A DNA stretch of 17,163 bases from NCBI GenBank assembly GCA_946481605.1, contig CAMLPA010000017.1, positions 1 through 17,163 on the forward strand, given 5' to 3'. The notes under the pieces were generated by a model. It saw nothing but the letters and a program-made list of their open reading frames with translations, searched no databases and was not told the origin of the DNA. The first letter of the stretch is position 1. Every line of letters starts with the position of its first letter. Below, in pieces: positions 1 through 7,200 of the stretch. The stretch is from an uncultured Flavihumibacter sp. GTDB lineage: Bacteria > Bacteroidota > Bacteroidia > Chitinophagales > Chitinophagaceae. Made by a program: the position numbers and the translations under genes.

Positions 1-279
1 CACCACTGGTATGTGGCCTGCGATGATACGATAGATGCCGACCAGCTCCGGAAGGCCATCGACGAACAACTGAACCTCCTGAACGACGATTACGCCGTGG
101 AAAGAAAAAGCGCCCTGAAAGAAGTTTTCCTGGACGTTTTGCCGGAAGAACGTTTTATGGAATTCATGCGACTGAAAGGAAAAATGGGCGGTCAGCACAA
201 GTTCCCGCGGGTATTGCGTGGAAAAATGTATGAAGACTGGAAGAACTTTGTGGCGCCCGCAAAAACTACGACCTCATGA
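1..279 (+). CDS. GH3-like protein, C-terminal fragment (5' end outside window)
   Basis: The reading frame is open from base 1 (it begins HHWYVACDD) and ends at a TGA at 277-279, so only about the last 92 residues are present. The pattern W-[YF]-V-A-C-D-D, then LNDDYAVER, ALKEV, VLP and G-x-x-GGQ-x-KFPRVL is the C-terminal domain of bacterial proteins related to the plant GH3 acyl-acid-amido synthetases (acyl-adenylate-forming superfamily). Plant members conjugate amino acids to acyl acids through an acyl-AMP; the substrate of Bacteroidota members is not established to my knowledge. A GTG lies at 13-15, but it is internal to the conserved VACDD motif and is not a start. The stop overlaps the start of the next gene by 4 bp (ATGA), which suggests co-transcription and coupled translation. 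Family assignment is firm; function is open. Confidence 0.85.
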   Translation, partial: HHWYVACDDTIDADQLRKAIDEQLNLLNDDYAVERKSALKEVFLDVLPEERFMEFMRLKGKMGGQHKFPRVLRGKMYEDWKNFVAPAKTTTS

Positions 280-1232
280 ACATCAGGGAGACCGCCCTCA
301 ATACAATAGACCTGGAAGCCACTTCCGTGGCCGGTTTGAAAGCATTCATCAACGAAGATTTTGAACGGACCGTGGAACTTATTCACACGCACAACGGGCG
401 CGTGGTGGTTACAGGTATCGGCAAAAGCGCCATCATAGGCCAGAAGATCGTGGCCACACTGAATTCCACGGGAACGCCCGCCTTGTTCATGCACGCCGCA
501 GATGCCATTCACGGCGACCTGGGCATGATTCAGGTGAACGATGCCGTTATGGTACTCAGCAAAAGCGGCGAAAGCCCTGAAATAAAGGTGCTGCTCCCTC
601 TGATAAGGAATTTCGGCAATAAGATCATTGCCATGGTGGGCAATACCGGTTCTTTCCTCGCCCGCAATGCAGACCTCGTATTGAATACCACCGTGAGCCA
701 GGAGGCCTGTCCCAACAACCTGGCACCCACCAGCAGTACCACCGCCCAACTCGTGATGGGCGACGCGCTCGCCGTTTGTCTGATGAAACTGAAAGGCTTT
801 ACAGGAGCGGATTTCGCTAAATACCATCCCGGAGGAATGCTCGGAAAACAACTCTACCTGCGCGTGGGCGACCTCTCCGTACACAACGAAAAACCCGTTG
901 TGGAAACCACCGCCACGCTGAAAGAAGTAATCGTGGAGATTTCCAGGAAAAGACTCGGCGCCACCGCCGTTACGGAAAAAAACGGTAATCTGGTGGGTGT
1001 AATCACCGATGGAGACGTGAGAAGAATGCTGGAAAACACCACAGATTTAAACGGAATTAAAGCGATCGATATAGCGGGGAAAAATCCCAAAACAATCGGA
1101 GAAGAAGCGCTGGCCGTTGATGCGCTTGCACTGATGCGCGCCCACAACATCAACCAACTGCTGGTGACCAGCAACGGAAACTACGCCGGTATATTGCACA
1201 TCCATGATCTTATCCGGGAAGGCTTGATATAA
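276..1232 (+). CDS. kdsD: D-arabinose-5-phosphate isomerase, KpsF/GutQ/KdsD family (SIS + two CBS domains)
   Basis: Interconverts D-ribulose 5-phosphate and D-arabinose 5-phosphate in the cytoplasm, the first committed step to Kdo, an inner-core lipopolysaccharide sugar. The 318-residue length is normal for the family. A SIS domain (about residues 35-170) carries GIGKSA (47-52), HAADAIHGDLG (73-83), SKSGES (95-100), EACPNNLAPTSSTT (143-156) and HPGG (184-187). With no gaps, K50, E102, E143 and H184 fall where the catalytic K59, E111, E152 and H193 of E. coli KdsD lie (numbers from memory). Two CBS repeats follow (about 200-255 and 265-318; GVITDGDVRR at 241-250). The ATG overlaps the GH3 stop (ATGA), and manC begins 54 nt downstream. 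The presence of CBS domains fits the full-length isomerase type rather than SIS-only forms. GutQ-like catabolic use cannot be excluded, but the manC neighbour favours envelope glycan synthesis. Confidence 0.93.
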   Translation: MNIRETALNTIDLEATSVAGLKAFINEDFERTVELIHTHNGRVVVTGIGKSAIIGQKIVATLNSTGTPALFMHAADAIHGDLGMIQVNDAVMVLSKSGESPEIKVLLPLIRNFGNKIIAMVGNTGSFLARNADLVLNTTVSQEACPNNLAPTSSTTAQLVMGDALAVCLMKLKGFTGADFAKYHPGGMLGKQLYLRVGDLSVHNEKPVVETTATLKEVIVEISRKRLGATAVTEKNGNLVGVITDGDVRRMLENTTDLNGIKAIDIAGKNPKTIGEEALAVDALALMRAHNINQLLVTSNGNYAGILHIHDLIREGLI

Positions 1233-1254
1233 TGGATAAAACTTGCGTACTTTG
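1224..1254 (+). promoter_or_regulatory. Putative Bacteroidota-type promoter for manC
   Basis: A TTG at 1224-1226 is followed after about 20 nt by GTACTTTG (1247-1254), 7 of 8 matches to TAnnTTTG. The spacing is near the expected 19 nt. Predicted start of transcription is around 1260, leaving a leader of about 27 nt before manC. It overlaps the end of kdsD, so manC could have both read-through and its own transcription. Weak evidence. Confidence 0.3.
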
Positions 1255-1286
1255 AGCCACTTAAAATTAAAATCAATTATCCTGGT

Positions 1287-2369
1287 ATGAACAAGCATCA
1301 GTATGTGGCGATAATGGCAGGCGGTATCGGCAGCAGATTCTGGCCCATGAGCAGAACGAATTTCCCCAAGCAATTTCTTGACATCCTTAATACCGGCCGC
1401 ACGCTGATCCAGGCTACATACGACCGCTTCGCGCACTTCATACCCGCCGAAAATATTTTCGTGGTAACAGCGGAAGAATATGTTGACATCGTAAAGGAGC
1501 AACTTCCTGAACTGAAACACGACAACATTCTCGCGGAACCTTACCGTAAGAACACCGCCCCCTGCGTGGCTTATATCTCTTACAAATTACTTGCACTCGA
1601 CCCGGAGGCCACACTCATCTGCGCCCCGGCCGATCACCTCATTCTCGATAACATCGGGTTCAACAAAGTGTGCATCGAAGCCCAGGGCTTCGTAAAGGAA
1701 CACAATGCCCTCGTTACACTCGGCATTAAACCCACCCACCCCAATACCGGATACGGGTATATCCAGTATGAAATGCAGGCGGTTTCGCACAACGTGTACA
1801 AGGTAAAGACCTTCACCGAAAAACCGAACCTGGAACTGGCCCGGACTTTTCTCCAGAGCGGTGACTTTCTCTGGAACGCGGGCATATTCGTATGGATGGT
1901 GAAAAACCTGGTGCAGGCCTTTGAACAACACCTGCCGGAAATGCACGAAATGTTCTTCCTGGAAAAAGAAAACCTCACCGGGAAAGAAGAAAAGAACGCA
2001 TTAGAAAGAATCTATCCCCAGTGTACCAATATCTCCATCGACTACGGTATCATGGAAAAGGCCTCGAATGTATATGTGATCCCCTCTTCCTTCGGATGGA
2101 GCGATCTCGGTACCTGGGCCAGCGCCTACGATAACCTCAAAAAAGACCACCTCGCCAACGCCATCGCCTCCCAACAGGTAATGGTGATCGACTCCGCACG
2201 CTGCATGGTACACGCACCGGAAGATAAACTGCTCGTTTTACAGGGCCTCGATGATTTTATTATCGTGGATACGGAAGATGTATTGCTGATCTGTAAAAAA
2301 GACAAAGAACAGGAGATCAAAGAATATGTGGCCGAGGTAAAACGCAACAAGGGCGATAAGTTCCTCTAA
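1287..2369 (+). CDS. manC: Mannose-1-phosphate guanylyltransferase (GDP-mannose pyrophosphorylase)
   Basis: Makes GDP-mannose from mannose 1-phosphate and GTP in the cytoplasm; GDP-mannose feeds mannose, fucose and related sugars into surface polysaccharides and glycoproteins. The 360 residues form one nucleotidyltransferase domain plus a short left-handed helix part; the C-terminal phosphomannose isomerase (cupin) domain of the two-domain AlgA/ManC enzymes is absent, so this is the short monofunctional type. Visible motifs: GGIGSRFWPMSR (12-23), PKQF (27-30), EPYRKNTAP (84-92), PADH (114-117), NTGYGYI (153-159), FTEKP (176-180), WNAGIFVW (196-203), SIDYGIMEK (250-258) and GWSDLGTW (270-277). 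WNAG and SDLGTW are typical of the GDP-mannose group rather than glucose-1-phosphate transferases. It follows kdsD, matching a shared role in envelope sugar supply. Confidence 0.95.
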   Translation: MNKHQYVAIMAGGIGSRFWPMSRTNFPKQFLDILNTGRTLIQATYDRFAHFIPAENIFVVTAEEYVDIVKEQLPELKHDNILAEPYRKNTAPCVAYISYKLLALDPEATLICAPADHLILDNIGFNKVCIEAQGFVKEHNALVTLGIKPTHPNTGYGYIQYEMQAVSHNVYKVKTFTEKPNLELARTFLQSGDFLWNAGIFVWMVKNLVQAFEQHLPEMHEMFFLEKENLTGKEEKNALERIYPQCTNISIDYGIMEKASNVYVIPSSFGWSDLGTWASAYDNLKKDHLANAIASQQVMVIDSARCMVHAPEDKLLVLQGLDDFIIVDTEDVLLICKKDKEQEIKEYVAEVKRNKGDKFL

Positions 2370-2411
2370 TTAGCCATTCAACATTAACAGAATGCTAACT
2401 TAGTTCAGGGC

Positions 2412-2419
2412 TAAATTTG
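2412..2419 (+). promoter_or_regulatory. -7 promoter box (TAAATTTG) immediately upstream of the araC-type gene
   Basis: Exact match to TAnnTTTG ending 5 nt before the GTG start at 2425. No TTG is seen at the expected -33 position. If active, transcription would start at or beside the start codon, giving a leaderless message. Confidence 0.4.
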
Positions 2420-2424
2420 AAGGA

Positions 2425-3345
2425 GTGGACCGCCCCATTCCATACTTTTCCAGCATCGACGAAGCATTCCGAAAAAATGCCAGCATCCATGCCATAAAGC
2501 CCCATTTTGAGCTTTATGAACTGGAACAATATCCCGTGCAGGATGTGCCCGAAATAAAACCGTTCCGGCTCAACGCCTATGTGATTGGTTTTATCACCAG
2601 CGGTACTGCAAGGCTTACCATCAATTCAAATGAATACGAGATCAAAAGGGGAAGTCTGTATTTCTCTTCGCCCTGGGATATCCGTGCCTACAATACAATG
2701 AACGATTGGAAAGGCTTCCTGCTTTTCTTTACACCGGATTACCTTTCCCAGTTCCAGTTTACCGAGAACAGTTTGCATGAAATGGATTTTTTCCAGCCCG
2801 ATGCACAGGTGGTGCTGTCGTTGGAGGAAGACAGCACCAGCCAGATCGAAGAATGGTTTCATCGGATTAAAACTGAATTGAACACCGGCCATCCACACAG
2901 CATGAAGGTCCTGTTCCATTACATCCATATCCTGCTCTACAAATGCAGGGAGTTGTACGAAGAAATATTGCCATTGAGCGACAAACAGCGGATGCCTGTC
3001 CCGGCGCTCTTCCTCGAAAAGCTCAACCGCTATTTCACCGATATGGCTGCGAGCCAAACAGAGGGACAGGTTACCATTCAGCAGATCGCAGACGAAATGC
3101 ACCTTCATCCGCACTATGTAAGCGACCTCATCAAAAAACAAACGGGAAAAACAGCCACGCAGATCATCCGGGAAAGGTATGTACAGGAAGCGAAAACATT
3201 GTTGCGGAATACGAAGATGTCGGTTGCTGAAATTTCTTACCGCCTGCATTTTAAGGATACGTCCAACTTTACGAAATACTTCAAGAACGTTGCCGGCGTT
3301 ACCCCGAAAGCTTTCAGAGAAAAAGGACCGGGACTCATGCCGTAA
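2425..3345 (+). CDS. AraC-family transcriptional regulator
   Basis: DNA-binding regulator of 306 residues. The N-terminal part (about 45-130) has the cupin-like ligand-binding pattern of AraC regulators (VIGFITSGTARLTIN, then KRGSLYFSSPWDIRAY). The C-terminal AraC double helix-turn-helix spans about 217-298: first helix pair TIQQIADEMHLHPHYVSDLIKK, second SVAEISYRLHFKDTSNFTKYFK, ending in GVTPKAFRE. The frame is open only from 2404, and the single plausible start is the GTG at 2425; an AAGGAG at 2420-2425 overlaps it and is too close to act as a normal ribosome site. The next in-frame ATG lies within the cupin domain (residue 92). Ligand and targets are unknown. Neighbours suggest no obvious regulon, although manC ends 55 nt upstream. 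Family call is firm, role is not. Confidence 0.9.
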   Translation: MDRPIPYFSSIDEAFRKNASIHAIKPHFELYELEQYPVQDVPEIKPFRLNAYVIGFITSGTARLTINSNEYEIKRGSLYFSSPWDIRAYNTMNDWKGFLLFFTPDYLSQFQFTENSLHEMDFFQPDAQVVLSLEEDSTSQIEEWFHRIKTELNTGHPHSMKVLFHYIHILLYKCRELYEEILPLSDKQRMPVPALFLEKLNRYFTDMAASQTEGQVTIQQIADEMHLHPHYVSDLIKKQTGKTATQIIRERYVQEAKTLLRNTKMSVAEISYRLHFKDTSNFTKYFKNVAGVTPKAFREKGPGLMP

Positions 3346-3393
3346 ATACCTTTCCTTCTGCACCAGTTACCTGCGGAAATATGACGTGGAGGT

Positions 3394-3401
3394 TAACTTT
3401 G
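3394..3401 (+). promoter_or_regulatory. -7 promoter box (TAACTTTG) in the non-coding stretch after the araC-type gene
   Basis: Exact match to TAnnTTTG lying 48 nt after the araC-type stop codon, with no plus-strand gene behind it before the intrinsic terminator at 3489-3518. No clear -33 TTG is seen. It may drive a short RNA (see findings) or be a chance match. Confidence 0.3.
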
Positions 3402-3403
3402 GA

Positions 3404-3422
3404 ATACTTCATTGTTAAGTAT
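3404..3422. repeat. Small inverted repeat (ATACTT / AAGTAT, 7-nt loop)
   Basis: Six-base perfect arms at 3404-3409 and 3417-3422, just after the -7 box at 3394-3401. It could be a 5' hairpin of a short RNA or an operator; arms this short may also arise by chance. Confidence 0.3.
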
Positions 3423-3488
3423 CGGGCCGATGGCCTTCAGATAGAAGAATTTCTTCATGTTGGTTTTAGGGTGGGTTCACTACTACGC

Positions 3489-3518
3489 GGCGTCCGGGTT
3501 TCCGGGCGCTGCTTTTTT
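3489..3518 (+). terminator. Intrinsic terminator, plus strand, between araC-type gene and aminotransferase gene
   Basis: An 8-bp GC-rich stem (3490-3497 with 3502-3509, one G-T wobble) and a GTTT loop, followed by TGC and six T (3513-3518). The T-run overlaps the stop codon of the minus-strand aminotransferase gene. It ends plus-strand transcripts 145-170 nt past the araC-type stop. There is no T-run in the minus direction. Confidence 0.65.
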
Positions 3519-4680
3519 ATGCCTGCGATCGGGCGGGAAATCTTTGCTGTAAAAGTGACACCGCCTTTTCAAGCGTTTCTTCTTTTTTCGCGAAGCAGAA
3601 GCGCAATACCCGGTCATCAGTGCCATCCAGGTAAAATGCAGACACGGGGATTGCCGCAACACCAGCTTCAACAGTGAGCCGTTTTGCGAAATCGATGGCC
3701 GGTTCGTCGCTGATTTTTTCGTAGGAAAAACACTGAAAATAACTGCCGTGACTTGCTAAGGGCGTGAAAGCCGTTGCCCCCATGAGTTGACCGAAATAAA
3801 CTTTCTTCTGCTCCATAAAAGCAGACAATCCCAAATATGTTGATGCGTCCGCAAGGTAAGTGGTTAGCGCAACCTGCGCCGGACTAAAGCAACTGAAGCA
3901 GTTGAACTGGTGCACTTTCCGGAACTCCTTCATCAAATCTGGCGGCGCCACGCAATAACCCAGCTTCCAGCCTGTGCAATGAAAAACCTTGCCGAAAGAA
4001 AAACACACGAATGCGCGCGCCAGCAAATCGGGATACCGCAGCATCGAAAGGTGTTGCTTCCCGCTGAAAACAAGGTGTTCGTACACTTCATCTGAAAGCA
4101 ATAAGATATCGGTTCCCGCCACCAGTTCGCGAAGCGCCGTAATATCTTCTGCTGAAAGCACCGCCCCTGTTGGATTGTGTGGCGAATTCAGCACGATCAT
4201 TCTCGTGCGGGAACTGATTTTTTCTCTCACCTGCTCCCAGTTGATACGATAGTCCGGAAATTCCAGGTTAACGAAAACAGGCGTGGCACCGTTGAGTTCA
4301 ATATTGGGAACATAACTATCGTAACAGGGTTGGAACACGATCACTTCATCTCCGGGACGTAATACCGCCGTGAAGGCGGAGTAGATGGCGTAAGTGCCGC
4401 CGGGCGTAATGGTGATCATGGTTTCAGGATGCACTTCCGCGTTGTAAAGCGTTTTTATTTTTTCCGACAGTACTTCTCGTAAAGGCGCATATCCATTGGT
4501 GTGGGTATATTGGTTCCAGCCGTCCAACATAGCACGGTGCACCAACTCCGGGAGTGCGGGTTCCATAGGAAAATCAGGAAAACCCTGTCCCAGGTTAACA
4601 GCCTTGTGTTCTGCGGCCAGTGTGCTCATCACCGTAAATATGGTGGTGCCTACATTCGGGAGTTTGGAGGAGAGCATCAT
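3517..4680 (-). CDS. PLP-dependent aminotransferase, methionine / kynurenine aminotransferase-like (class I/II)
   Basis: Fold-type I aminotransferase of 387 residues, full length. Motifs: NLGQGFPDFP (29-38), ITPGGTYAIYSAF (91-103), NSPHNPTG (165-172, Asn binding the PLP ring), SDEVYEH (196-202, Asp and Tyr contacting PLP), SFGKVFHCTGWKLGY (228-242) with K231 as the Schiff-base lysine, and R360 in VLRFCFAK for the substrate carboxylate. NLGQGFPDF and the FHCTGWK-type loop are seen in the YbdL / kynurenine aminotransferase group, which transaminates methionine and aromatic amino acids to 2-oxo acids. Methionine is the most likely substrate by family, but specificity is inferred. Two adjacent ATG codons (4680 and 4677) are possible starts. 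It starts 1 nt after the GDPD stop codon, so it is almost certainly its operon partner. Confidence 0.9.
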   Translation of the reverse strand: MMLSSKLPNVGTTIFTVMSTLAAEHKAVNLGQGFPDFPMEPALPELVHRAMLDGWNQYTHTNGYAPLREVLSEKIKTLYNAEVHPETMITITPGGTYAIYSAFTAVLRPGDEVIVFQPCYDSYVPNIELNGATPVFVNLEFPDYRINWEQVREKISSRTRMIVLNSPHNPTGAVLSAEDITALRELVAGTDILLLSDEVYEHLVFSGKQHLSMLRYPDLLARAFVCFSFGKVFHCTGWKLGYCVAPPDLMKEFRKVHQFNCFSCFSPAQVALTTYLADASTYLGLSAFMEQKKVYFGQLMGATAFTPLASHGSYFQCFSYEKISDEPAIDFAKRLTVEAGVAAIPVSAFYLDGTDDRVLRFCFAKKEETLEKAVSLLQQRFPARSQA

Positions 4681-4681
4681 G

Positions 4682-5479
4682 TTATTTTGTTTGGACCACT
4701 TCTTTCAATAATAGTTCCGGTTCATTCGTGGTGATGTACCTGAATTGTTTGCCCAGGAGCCAGCGCATGGTGGCGGTGTCGTTCACGGTCCAGGCGTTCA
4801 GCACAATCTTATTGGCGTGGGCGCTTTCGATCCACTCCGGGTGTTTTTGAAAAACGGAATAATGATAATCAGCGCCTGATATACCGTCGGTTTTTAATTG
4901 CTCCGGGCTTTTGTCTCCGTTAAGGTATTGGGAGGGAATGCCGGGCTGCAGCCGGTGCAATGTTTTCAGGATATCGTAATCGAAACTGATGTACACGATC
5001 CAGGGCTGCGCCTTCAATTCGTCTACCATTTTCGCTACGGCGGCGGCGGTTTTCTGACCGCGTTGTTTGCTGATGGAAGAAGGTTTTATTTCCAGAATTA
5101 ACCTCGTAGCGCGTTGTTGCATGCCGGTTAGCAGGTATTCCCGAACGGTAGGAATTGGTTCCCCGTTCGGAAGTTTTTTGGAAAGAAGTTCCTTGTAGGT
5201 ACTTTTTTCAATGTGCATGCCCAAAAAAGTATGATCGTGGTTCACCACCAGCGTATCATCCGAAGTAAGGTGCACATCGAACTCCGATCCTTCGCAACCC
5301 AATGCGATGGCCTCATTCAGCGCCGCGATGGAGTTTTCAGGAAGTCCTTTCGCTTTGAACGCGCCGCGATGGGCCACGGTTTTGTTTTCCCTGAAATGAA
5401 ATGACTTATTCATCTTACTGGTGGTAGAGCATGCTGCTATCAGCAAAATGCCTGCAACAAAGGATCCTGCTTTTTTCAT
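4682..5479 (-). CDS. Glycerophosphodiester phosphodiesterase family lipoprotein
   Basis: Hydrolyses glycerophosphodiesters (phospholipid head-group products) to glycerol 3-phosphate and an alcohol; anchored as a lipoprotein outside the cytoplasm. I chose the ATG at 5479 because it starts a clean lipoprotein signal (MKK, hydrophobic stretch, LIAAC with lipidated C17); the upstream ATG at 5509 would add ten residues ahead of the signal. The 265 residues show GDPD motifs: AHRGA (36-40), PENS (47-50), E66-x-D68 in EFDVHLTSDD, NHDHTF (80-85) and LEIKP (129-133), and a C-terminal W-T-V-N (230-233) before the barrel's last strand. All metal and catalytic residues expected (H37, E66, D68, H81/H83) are present. 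It is the first gene of a two-gene operon with the aminotransferase. Head-group specificity cannot be read from the sequence. Confidence 0.92.
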   Translation of the reverse strand: MKKAGSFVAGILLIAACSTTSKMNKSFHFRENKTVAHRGAFKAKGLPENSIAALNEAIALGCEGSEFDVHLTSDDTLVVNHDHTFLGMHIEKSTYKELLSKKLPNGEPIPTVREYLLTGMQQRATRLILEIKPSSISKQRGQKTAAAVAKMVDELKAQPWIVYISFDYDILKTLHRLQPGIPSQYLNGDKSPEQLKTDGISGADYHYSVFQKHPEWIESAHANKIVLNAWTVNDTATMRWLLGKQFRYITTNEPELLLKEVVQTK

Positions 5480-5528
5480 GGTGTATTTTTCCGGCGGTGC
5501 CGTTTTCAATCGTTTGTGCCTTGCGGTG

Positions 5529-5536
5529 TAAAAATA
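5529..5536 (-). promoter_or_regulatory. Candidate -7 box for the GDPD operon
   Basis: On the minus strand this reads TATTTTTA, 7 of 8 matches to TAnnTTTG, 49 nt before the GDPD ATG. No clear -33 element. It lies in the 151-bp divergent region shared with the ThuA-like gene. Confidence 0.25.
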
Positions 5537-5594
5537 GGGTAGTAGTCTGATTCTTTACTTTAATTATCGGTAAACAGTTTCAGGTGAAATGTTG

Positions 5595-5602
5595 TAGGTT
5601 TG
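5595..5602 (+). promoter_or_regulatory. Candidate -7 box for the ThuA-like / DUF1080 operon
   Basis: TAGGTTTG is an exact match to TAnnTTTG, 28 nt before the ATG at 5631. No TTG sits at the usual 19-nt distance; a TTT at 5578-5580 is closer (14 nt). Confidence 0.35.
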
Positions 5603-5630
5603 TTTCACTTAAATAACCACGGCAAGCCAG

Positions 5631-6362
5631 ATGAAAAAAGCATTCTTCCCGGTTCTTTCCCTGATCTTTCTGATCGCAGCCTGCGGCACATCGAAGTCGC
5701 AGCTCAAATCTCAACCCAAAGTATTGGTCTTCTCAAAAACAGCGGGTTTCCGCCACGAGAGTATTCCTGACGGTATTAAAGCGATCCGTGCATTGGGCGA
5801 CAGCAACCGCTTTTCGGTGGAAGCTACGGAAGACGCGGCCCTATTCCATCCGGATACCTTAAAACGTTTCGCGGCCATCATTTTTCTTTCTCCTACGGGA
5901 GACGTGCTCAACGAAGCGCAGCAGAACGCGTTGCAGCAGTACATCAGGAATGGCGGCGGTTATGCGGGCATCCACGCAGCCACAGATTGTGAATATGAAT
6001 GGAGCTGGTACGGACAAATGGCAGGCGGGTATTTCAACTCCCATCCCCACCAGCAAAAAGCAAAGATCATTGTTACCGATCACAAACATATTTCTACCGC
6101 GCATCTCCCCGAAATATGGGAAAGAAAAGATGAATGGTATGATTATAAAACATTCAATCCATCCGTTAAAATACTGATGAAGCTGGATGAAAGTTCCTAC
6201 AAAGGCGGTCGTATGGGGAAAGAGCATCCTATTGCCTGGTATCACGAATTTGAAGGTGGAAGAGTTTGGTATACCGGTCTGGGGCACACGAAAGAATCTT
6301 ATACCGAACCTGCATTTTTAAAGCATATACTCGGGGGCATACAATATGCCATGGGGAAATAA
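5631..6362 (+). CDS. ThuA-like domain lipoprotein
   Basis: A 243-residue member of the ThuA (trehalose-utilisation protein) family, which has a class I glutamine-amidotransferase-like fold. The N-terminus is a lipoprotein signal (MKK, hydrophobic run, LIAAC with lipidated C18), so it acts outside the cytoplasm. The ThuA domain fills about residues 29-241: VLVFSKTAGFRHESIP (31-46), IIFLSPTGDVL (83-93), GGGYAGIHAATD (108-119), GGYFNSHP (132-139), DEWYDY (167-172), GRVWYTGLGHT (210-220). Family members act in the 3-keto-sugar route of disaccharide use, but the reaction of this subgroup is not firmly known to me. A DUF1080 gene follows 34 nt downstream, a very common pairing in Bacteroidota and Planctomycetes that supports a shared role in periplasmic sugar breakdown. 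Confidence 0.88.
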   Translation: MKKAFFPVLSLIFLIAACGTSKSQLKSQPKVLVFSKTAGFRHESIPDGIKAIRALGDSNRFSVEATEDAALFHPDTLKRFAAIIFLSPTGDVLNEAQQNALQQYIRNGGGYAGIHAATDCEYEWSWYGQMAGGYFNSHPHQQKAKIIVTDHKHISTAHLPEIWERKDEWYDYKTFNPSVKILMKLDESSYKGGRMGKEHPIAWYHEFEGGRVWYTGLGHTKESYTEPAFLKHILGGIQYAMGK

Positions 6363-6396
6363 CACACCATTTTTCAGTATAAACAAAACAACACAG

Positions 6397-7122
6397 ATGA
6401 AAAGAATAGCAAGCATCACCTGCCTCGCAATGGCGCTCTCCGCCGCGCAGGCACAAACCGATCCGAAAGCCACGGAAGTATGGCAGGATGTTAAACTGGT
6501 AACGCCGGGAAAAGGCACCGCAGCACCTTCCGACGCCATCGTTCTTTTTGGCGGAAACACCCTCGATCAATGGAGCGCCAAAGCGGGAGGTCCGGCCCAA
6601 TGGACCGTTAACGCAGATGGCTCCTTCACCGTTGCCGCCGGAAAAGGAGACATTCAAACCAAACAGTCGTTTGGCGACTGCCAACTGCACGTGGAGTGGA
6701 AAAGCCCCGCGGTAGTAAAAGGAGAAGGACAGGGCCGCGGCAACAGCGGAATTTTCCTCATGGGATTGTATGAAGTGCAGGTGCTCGACTCCTACAACAA
6801 CAAGACCTATGCAAACGGTCAGGCCACCAGCATTTACAAGCAACACATTCCTTTAGCCAACGCCACTTTACCGCCAACCGAATGGCAGGTGTACGATATC
6901 TTTTTCACCGCACCGCGTTTTTCTGCCAGCGGAACCCTGGAAAAACCCGCTTATGTTACAGTGGTGCACAACGGAATCCTCGTTCAAAATCACGTAGAAA
7001 TAAAGGGAGAGACGGTGTATATCGGAAAGCCAGCGTACAAAGCGCATGGCAACGCGCCGATCGCATTACAGGACCACGGCAACCCCGTAAGTTTCCGGAA
7101 CATCTGGATCAGGAATCTGTAA
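6397..7122 (+). CDS. DUF1080 protein (3-keto-disaccharide hydrolase domain), secreted
   Basis: 241 residues with an N-terminal Sec signal peptide (MKRIASITCLAMALSAAQA, likely cut near A19/Q20), so it is periplasmic or exported. The mature part is a DUF1080 domain, a concanavalin-like jelly-roll: IVLFGGNTLDQWS (48-60), DIQTKQSFGDCQLHVEW (85-101), GNSGIFLMGLYEVQVLDSY (115-133), TEWQVYDIFFTAPRF (161-175), VTVVHNGILVQNHVEI (187-202) and the closing PVSFRNIWIRNL (230-241). Some members cleave 3-keto-glycosides, and the Pfam name reflects that; specificity here is inferred. I chose the ATG at 6397 over the in-frame ATG at 6346 because it begins the signal peptide and does not overlap the ThuA-like gene. 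It is the last gene of the operon; a strong hairpin terminator begins 24 nt after the stop. Confidence 0.88.
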   Translation: MKRIASITCLAMALSAAQAQTDPKATEVWQDVKLVTPGKGTAAPSDAIVLFGGNTLDQWSAKAGGPAQWTVNADGSFTVAAGKGDIQTKQSFGDCQLHVEWKSPAVVKGEGQGRGNSGIFLMGLYEVQVLDSYNNKTYANGQATSIYKQHIPLANATLPPTEWQVYDIFFTAPRFSASGTLEKPAYVTVVHNGILVQNHVEIKGETVYIGKPAYKAHGNAPIALQDHGNPVSFRNIWIRNL

Positions 7123-7145
7123 TCGAAGAAATAGTATTAAAGAAA

Positions 7146-7175
7146 AAAGCCACTTCAATGTACTGAGGTGGCTTT
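7146..7175. terminator. Bidirectional intrinsic terminator between convergent operons
   Basis: A 12-bp stem (7146-7157 with 7164-7175, one G-T wobble) and a 6-nt loop. A T-rich tail (CTTCTTTG) follows on the plus strand, and an A-run at 7143-7148 gives a T-run on the minus strand. It lies between the DUF1080 stop (7122) and the minus-strand beta-barrel gene end (7201) and can serve both. Confidence 0.8.
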
Positions 7176-7200
7176 CTTCTTTGTCCCATTTTTTTAAACA

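Noticed and set aside
192..884. Minus-strand ORF of 230 codons across the 5' part of kdsD
   Set aside because: It lies antisense to a well-supported gene, has no recognisable domain, and its composition follows from the codon usage of kdsD.
2626..3363. Minus-strand ORF of 245 codons antisense to the araC-type gene
   Set aside because: Long only because the sense gene avoids certain codons; no motif or plausible start context.
3381..3677. Plus-strand ORF after the araC-type gene
   Set aside because: It runs through a terminator hairpin and into the antisense of the conserved aminotransferase; no protein-like features.
5480..5630. Operator shared by the divergent GDPD and ThuA-like operons
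   Set aside because: Only promoter-like boxes were found; no inverted or repeated motif stood out.
6346..6396. Upstream ATG at 6346 for the DUF1080 gene
   Set aside because: It lies within the ThuA-like gene and adds residues ahead of a clear signal peptide starting at 6397.
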